Notes under the pieces: generated by a model
The model's input: only the letters and a program-made list of their open reading frames with translations
Database searches by the model: none
What the model was told of the DNA's origin: nothing
Made by a program: the position numbers and the translations under genes
Assembly (NCBI RefSeq): GCF_020686945.1
Contig: NZ_JAJEPR010000052.1
Location: forward strand, 1 to 16,211
Direction of reading: 5' to 3'
DNA: 16,211 bases
Origin: Limivivens faecihominis
GTDB taxonomy: Bacteria > Bacillota > Clostridia > Lachnospirales > Lachnospiraceae
Part shown: positions 14,308 through 16,211 of the stretch, one piece after another
How the letters are laid out: every line of letters starts with the position of its first letter
Position numbering within the stretch: position 1 is the stretch's first letter

Positions 14308-15453
14308 ATGAAAACACGGAGACTTGGAAAAACAAACCTTCAGGTCAGCGAGATCGGTTTCGGCGGAGAATGGCTGGAGCGCCATCCGGAAGAGGAGGGC
14401 ATCGAGCTGATTCATTATGCTGCTTCTCAGGGGATCAACATTCTGGATTGCTGGATGGCCGATCCGAAATCGAGAGACATCATCGGAAAAGGAATCAAGG
14501 AGAACCGCAGCCAGTGGTTTATTCAGGGCCATATCGGCTCCACCTGGAAGGACGAGCAGTATTTCCGGACAAGAGATATGAGATATGTCCGTCCCGCTTT
14601 TGAGGATCTCTTGAAACGGCTGCAGACCGATTACATTGATCTCGGAATGATCCATTATGTGGATTCCGAGGAGGAATGGGAGCAGATTCAGCACTCAGAC
14701 TATCTGGACTATGTGATGGAGCTCAAAAACAGCGGCATCATTCATCACATTGGCATGAGCTCCCACAACCCGAAGATGGCGATGAAAGCGGCAGAGTCCG
14801 GTTTTGTGGAGATGATCCTTTTCAGCATCAATCCGGCTTTTGACATGCTTCCCGCCAGCGAAAATATCGACACAATGTTTGCCGATGAATTTGATACCAG
14901 TTTAAAAGGTATCGATGCGGACCGGGCACGTCTCTACAAAGTCTGTGAGGAGAACGATGTGGGAATCACGGTGATGAAAGGCTTTGCCGGTGGCCGTCTC
15001 TTTGATGAAAAACGTTCCCCCTTCGGCGTAAGCCTGACTCCCATCCAGTGCATTCACTATGCCCTGACCCGACCGGCAGTCTGTTCCATCATGTGCGGCT
15101 ATGACACGAAAGAGCAGGTGGAGGCGGCTGTCGCTTACGAAACCGTATCCGAGGAAGAAAAAGATTACGCTTCCGTCATTGCCAACGCGCCCTTCCATTC
15201 CTACCGGGGCGAATGTACCTACTGCGGCCACTGCAAGCCCTGCGTCTCCAACCTGGACATTGCAATGATCAATAAATTTTACGACCTGGCCACGATGCAG
15301 CCCGAAATACCGGCCACGATCCAGTCTCACTACGAGCTCCTGGAACACAAAGCCTCCGAATGCATCGCCTGCCGGGCCTGCGAAAAACGCTGCCCCTTCG
15401 GCGTGCCTATTGCGGAGAGGATGGAGAAAACGGCGAAATTGTTTGGGTGTTAA
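14308..15453 (+). CDS. aldo/keto reductase with C-terminal ferredoxin-type Fe-S domain
   Basis: A 381-aa oxidoreductase. The AKR barrel (about 1-290) begins MKTRRLGKTNLQVSEIGFGG and contains LLKRLQTDYIDLGMIHYVDSEEEW, GIIHHIGMSSHN, ITVMKGFAGGRL and ALTRPAVCSIMCGYDTKEQVE. The Fe-S part has CxxCxxCxxC (Cys303, 306, 309, 312) and CxxCxxCxxxCP (Cys352, 355, 358, 362), enough for two [4Fe-4S] clusters. His116 of the AKR tetrad and Asp47 are present. The usual catalytic Tyr position reads Asp52 (DCWMADP), and the Lys position appears to be His75 (WFIQGHIG), so chemistry may differ from normal AKRs. AGGAGG is 7 nt before ATG 14308. Second gene of the peptidase operon, followed at once by a strong terminator. 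Substrate unknown. Confidence 0.9.
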   Translation: MKTRRLGKTNLQVSEIGFGGEWLERHPEEEGIELIHYAASQGINILDCWMADPKSRDIIGKGIKENRSQWFIQGHIGSTWKDEQYFRTRDMRYVRPAFEDLLKRLQTDYIDLGMIHYVDSEEEWEQIQHSDYLDYVMELKNSGIIHHIGMSSHNPKMAMKAAESGFVEMILFSINPAFDMLPASENIDTMFADEFDTSLKGIDADRARLYKVCEENDVGITVMKGFAGGRLFDEKRSPFGVSLTPIQCIHYALTRPAVCSIMCGYDTKEQVEAAVAYETVSEEEKDYASVIANAPFHSYRGECTYCGHCKPCVSNLDIAMINKFYDLATMQPEIPATIQSHYELLEHKASECIACRACEKRCPFGVPIAERMEKTAKLFGC

Positions 15454-15458
15454 AAAAG

Positions 15459-15492
15459 AAAACGGATTCTGCTTCGGCAGAGTCCGTTTTTT
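15459..15492 (+). terminator. intrinsic terminator with UUCG tetraloop
   Basis: ACGGATTCTGC (15462-15472) pairs with GCAGAGTCCGT (15477-15487) around a TTCG tetraloop, with one G-U pair, followed by six T. It starts 6 nt after the aldo/keto reductase stop. Confidence 0.95.
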
Positions 15493-15507
15493 GAAAAGTG
15501 GGAAGTC

Positions 15508-15810
15508 ATGCAATTACCTTATTCTGAAGAATTAAATATCGAAAATTTCAGTCGTTTGTTTGACAATACCAGTGAATGTTACAAGTTTTTCTGGTTTAAA
15601 GCAATCGTAGGAAAAGTCGTTGAAGGGAAACATGAAATAACATATGAAGAACTCGCGGATGAAATGATTGCAGAAGCCTGGTATATGGTAATAGAATATC
15701 ATTTGAATTTGGGGCCGCGAGACACATTGGAAAATTTAGTTGATCTTATCAAGAAAAAGAATCCGGAATTAAAGTCCTGTGAGAAGAAAAGTGTAATTAT
15801 TGATTTATAA
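15508..15810 (+). pseudogene. N-terminal remnant of an HNH-endonuclease-type protein
   Basis: A 100-aa ORF beginning MQLPYSEELNIENFSRLFDNTSECYKFFWF, with EITYEELADEMIAEAWYMVIEYHLNLGPRDTLENLV. From memory this matches the N-terminal domain of a larger bacterial family that carries an HNH nuclease motif near its C-terminus. Here it ends at ...KKSVIIDL, where relatives continue, so the nuclease part is missing. The start context is poor (GGGAAG only 2 nt before ATG) and it begins 16 nt after a terminator, with no promoter visible. Base composition is clearly AT-richer than the preceding genes, suggesting transfer. It could alternatively be a stand-alone small protein. Family assignment is moderate and truncation is likely. 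Confidence 0.6.
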
Positions 15811-16211
15811 TTGGAAGAACTGGATATGGAGTGCCAGGAGAAAATCAATGAAGATATGGCATATGCATTGAGTTATCTGAGCATTTATAACAATCAGCTG
15901 AATGTGCCAAAGATGCACCGGGAAATGAATAACCTGATGATCATTTATGGCTTGTCTGATATGATCTATCGTGGAATGACACTGGTGAAGTTCTATGCAC
16001 CGAATGGTGTGATGCTCAGTGAAATCCTTCATTCCTGTTTTTGCAGTCATTATAATAAGACAGATGTGGAAGTACAGCAGGAGTTAGGAATAGGCAGGAC
16101 TTCTTTTTATAAAATGAAGAAGCAGGCACTTGGATATTTAGGATTTTATTTTTATGAGATCGTGGTACCGCAGGCAAAGGATAAAAGATTTAAACCGTCA
16201 CTGGGCGTTGA
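15811..16211 (+). CDS. partial ORF, helix-turn-helix-like protein of unknown function, runs off the window
   Basis: An open frame with no stop from the codon after the preceding TAA to the window end (133 codons). It is in the same frame as the HNH remnant, so only that stop separates them. The likely start is ATG 15826 (MECQEKINEDMAYALSYLSIYNN); TTG 15811 is also possible, and no strong RBS is seen, so the 5' end may be lost. The segment DVEVQQELGIGRTSFYKMKKQALGYLGFYF looks like a helix-turn-helix similar to those of phage sigma-like or ArpU-type regulators. It is AT-rich like its neighbour. I do not recognise the family. The 3' end is outside the window. Confidence 0.6.
   Translation, partial: MEELDMECQEKINEDMAYALSYLSIYNNQLNVPKMHREMNNLMIIYGLSDMIYRGMTLVKFYAPNGVMLSEILHSCFCSHYNKTDVEVQQELGIGRTSFYKMKKQALGYLGFYFYEIVVPQAKDKRFKPSLGV

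Noticed and set aside
1..16211. CRISPR array, tRNA or rRNA genes
   Set aside because: I saw no regularly spaced short direct repeats and no cloverleaf or rRNA-like sequence on either strand.

Overview
This looks like a chromosomal segment of a spore-forming, anaerobic Clostridia member, most likely Lachnospiraceae. That placement rests on a SigK fragment, CodY, HrcA-type (CIRCE) control of groESL, the style of the proteins, moderate GC, and strong AGGAGG ribosome binding sites. It is inference; no marker RNA gene is present.

Layout. (1) Positions 1-1831 are the right end of an element integrated inside sigK, comparable to the 'skin' elements of Bacillus and Clostridioides. A serine recombinase gene reads directly into the 3' half of sigK, and its stop codon lies in sigK sequence. 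The 5' half of sigK must lie outside the window. (2) 1879-6820 is a DNA-transaction operon, comM-dprA-topA, behind a good promoter. (3) 6821-8129 holds a 138-nt structured repeat, then codY with its own promoter and possible CodY boxes, then a terminator. (4) 8022-10121 is groES-groEL with a perfect CIRCE operator and a terminator. (5) 10168-10955 holds a second copy of the structured repeat, apparently in the leader of a small two-helix membrane protein gene. (6) 10973-12913 has a lone eutH-type permease gene that overlaps, tail to tail, a degV-family gene. (7) 12967-15492 has a possible operator, an M28 zinc peptidase gene and a ferredoxin-domain aldo/keto reductase gene, closed by a strong terminator. 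(8) From 15508 to the end the sequence is visibly AT-richer. It carries an HNH-endonuclease N-terminal remnant and a partial helix-turn-helix ORF, and looks like the edge of an acquired region.

How the genes fit together. ComM, DprA and TopA are standard DNA uptake, recombination and topology functions. CodY links GTP and branched-chain amino acid status to gene expression, and GroESL is the chaperonin. The sigK junction implies that late mother-cell sporulation depends on recombinase-mediated excision of the upstream element.

Most notable observations: the sigK-interrupting element; its recombinase, which appears to lack the usual coiled-coil module; and a two-copy repeat of about 140 nt whose nested stems differ between copies by paired, structure-preserving changes, as expected for a structured RNA or a structure-selected mobile repeat.
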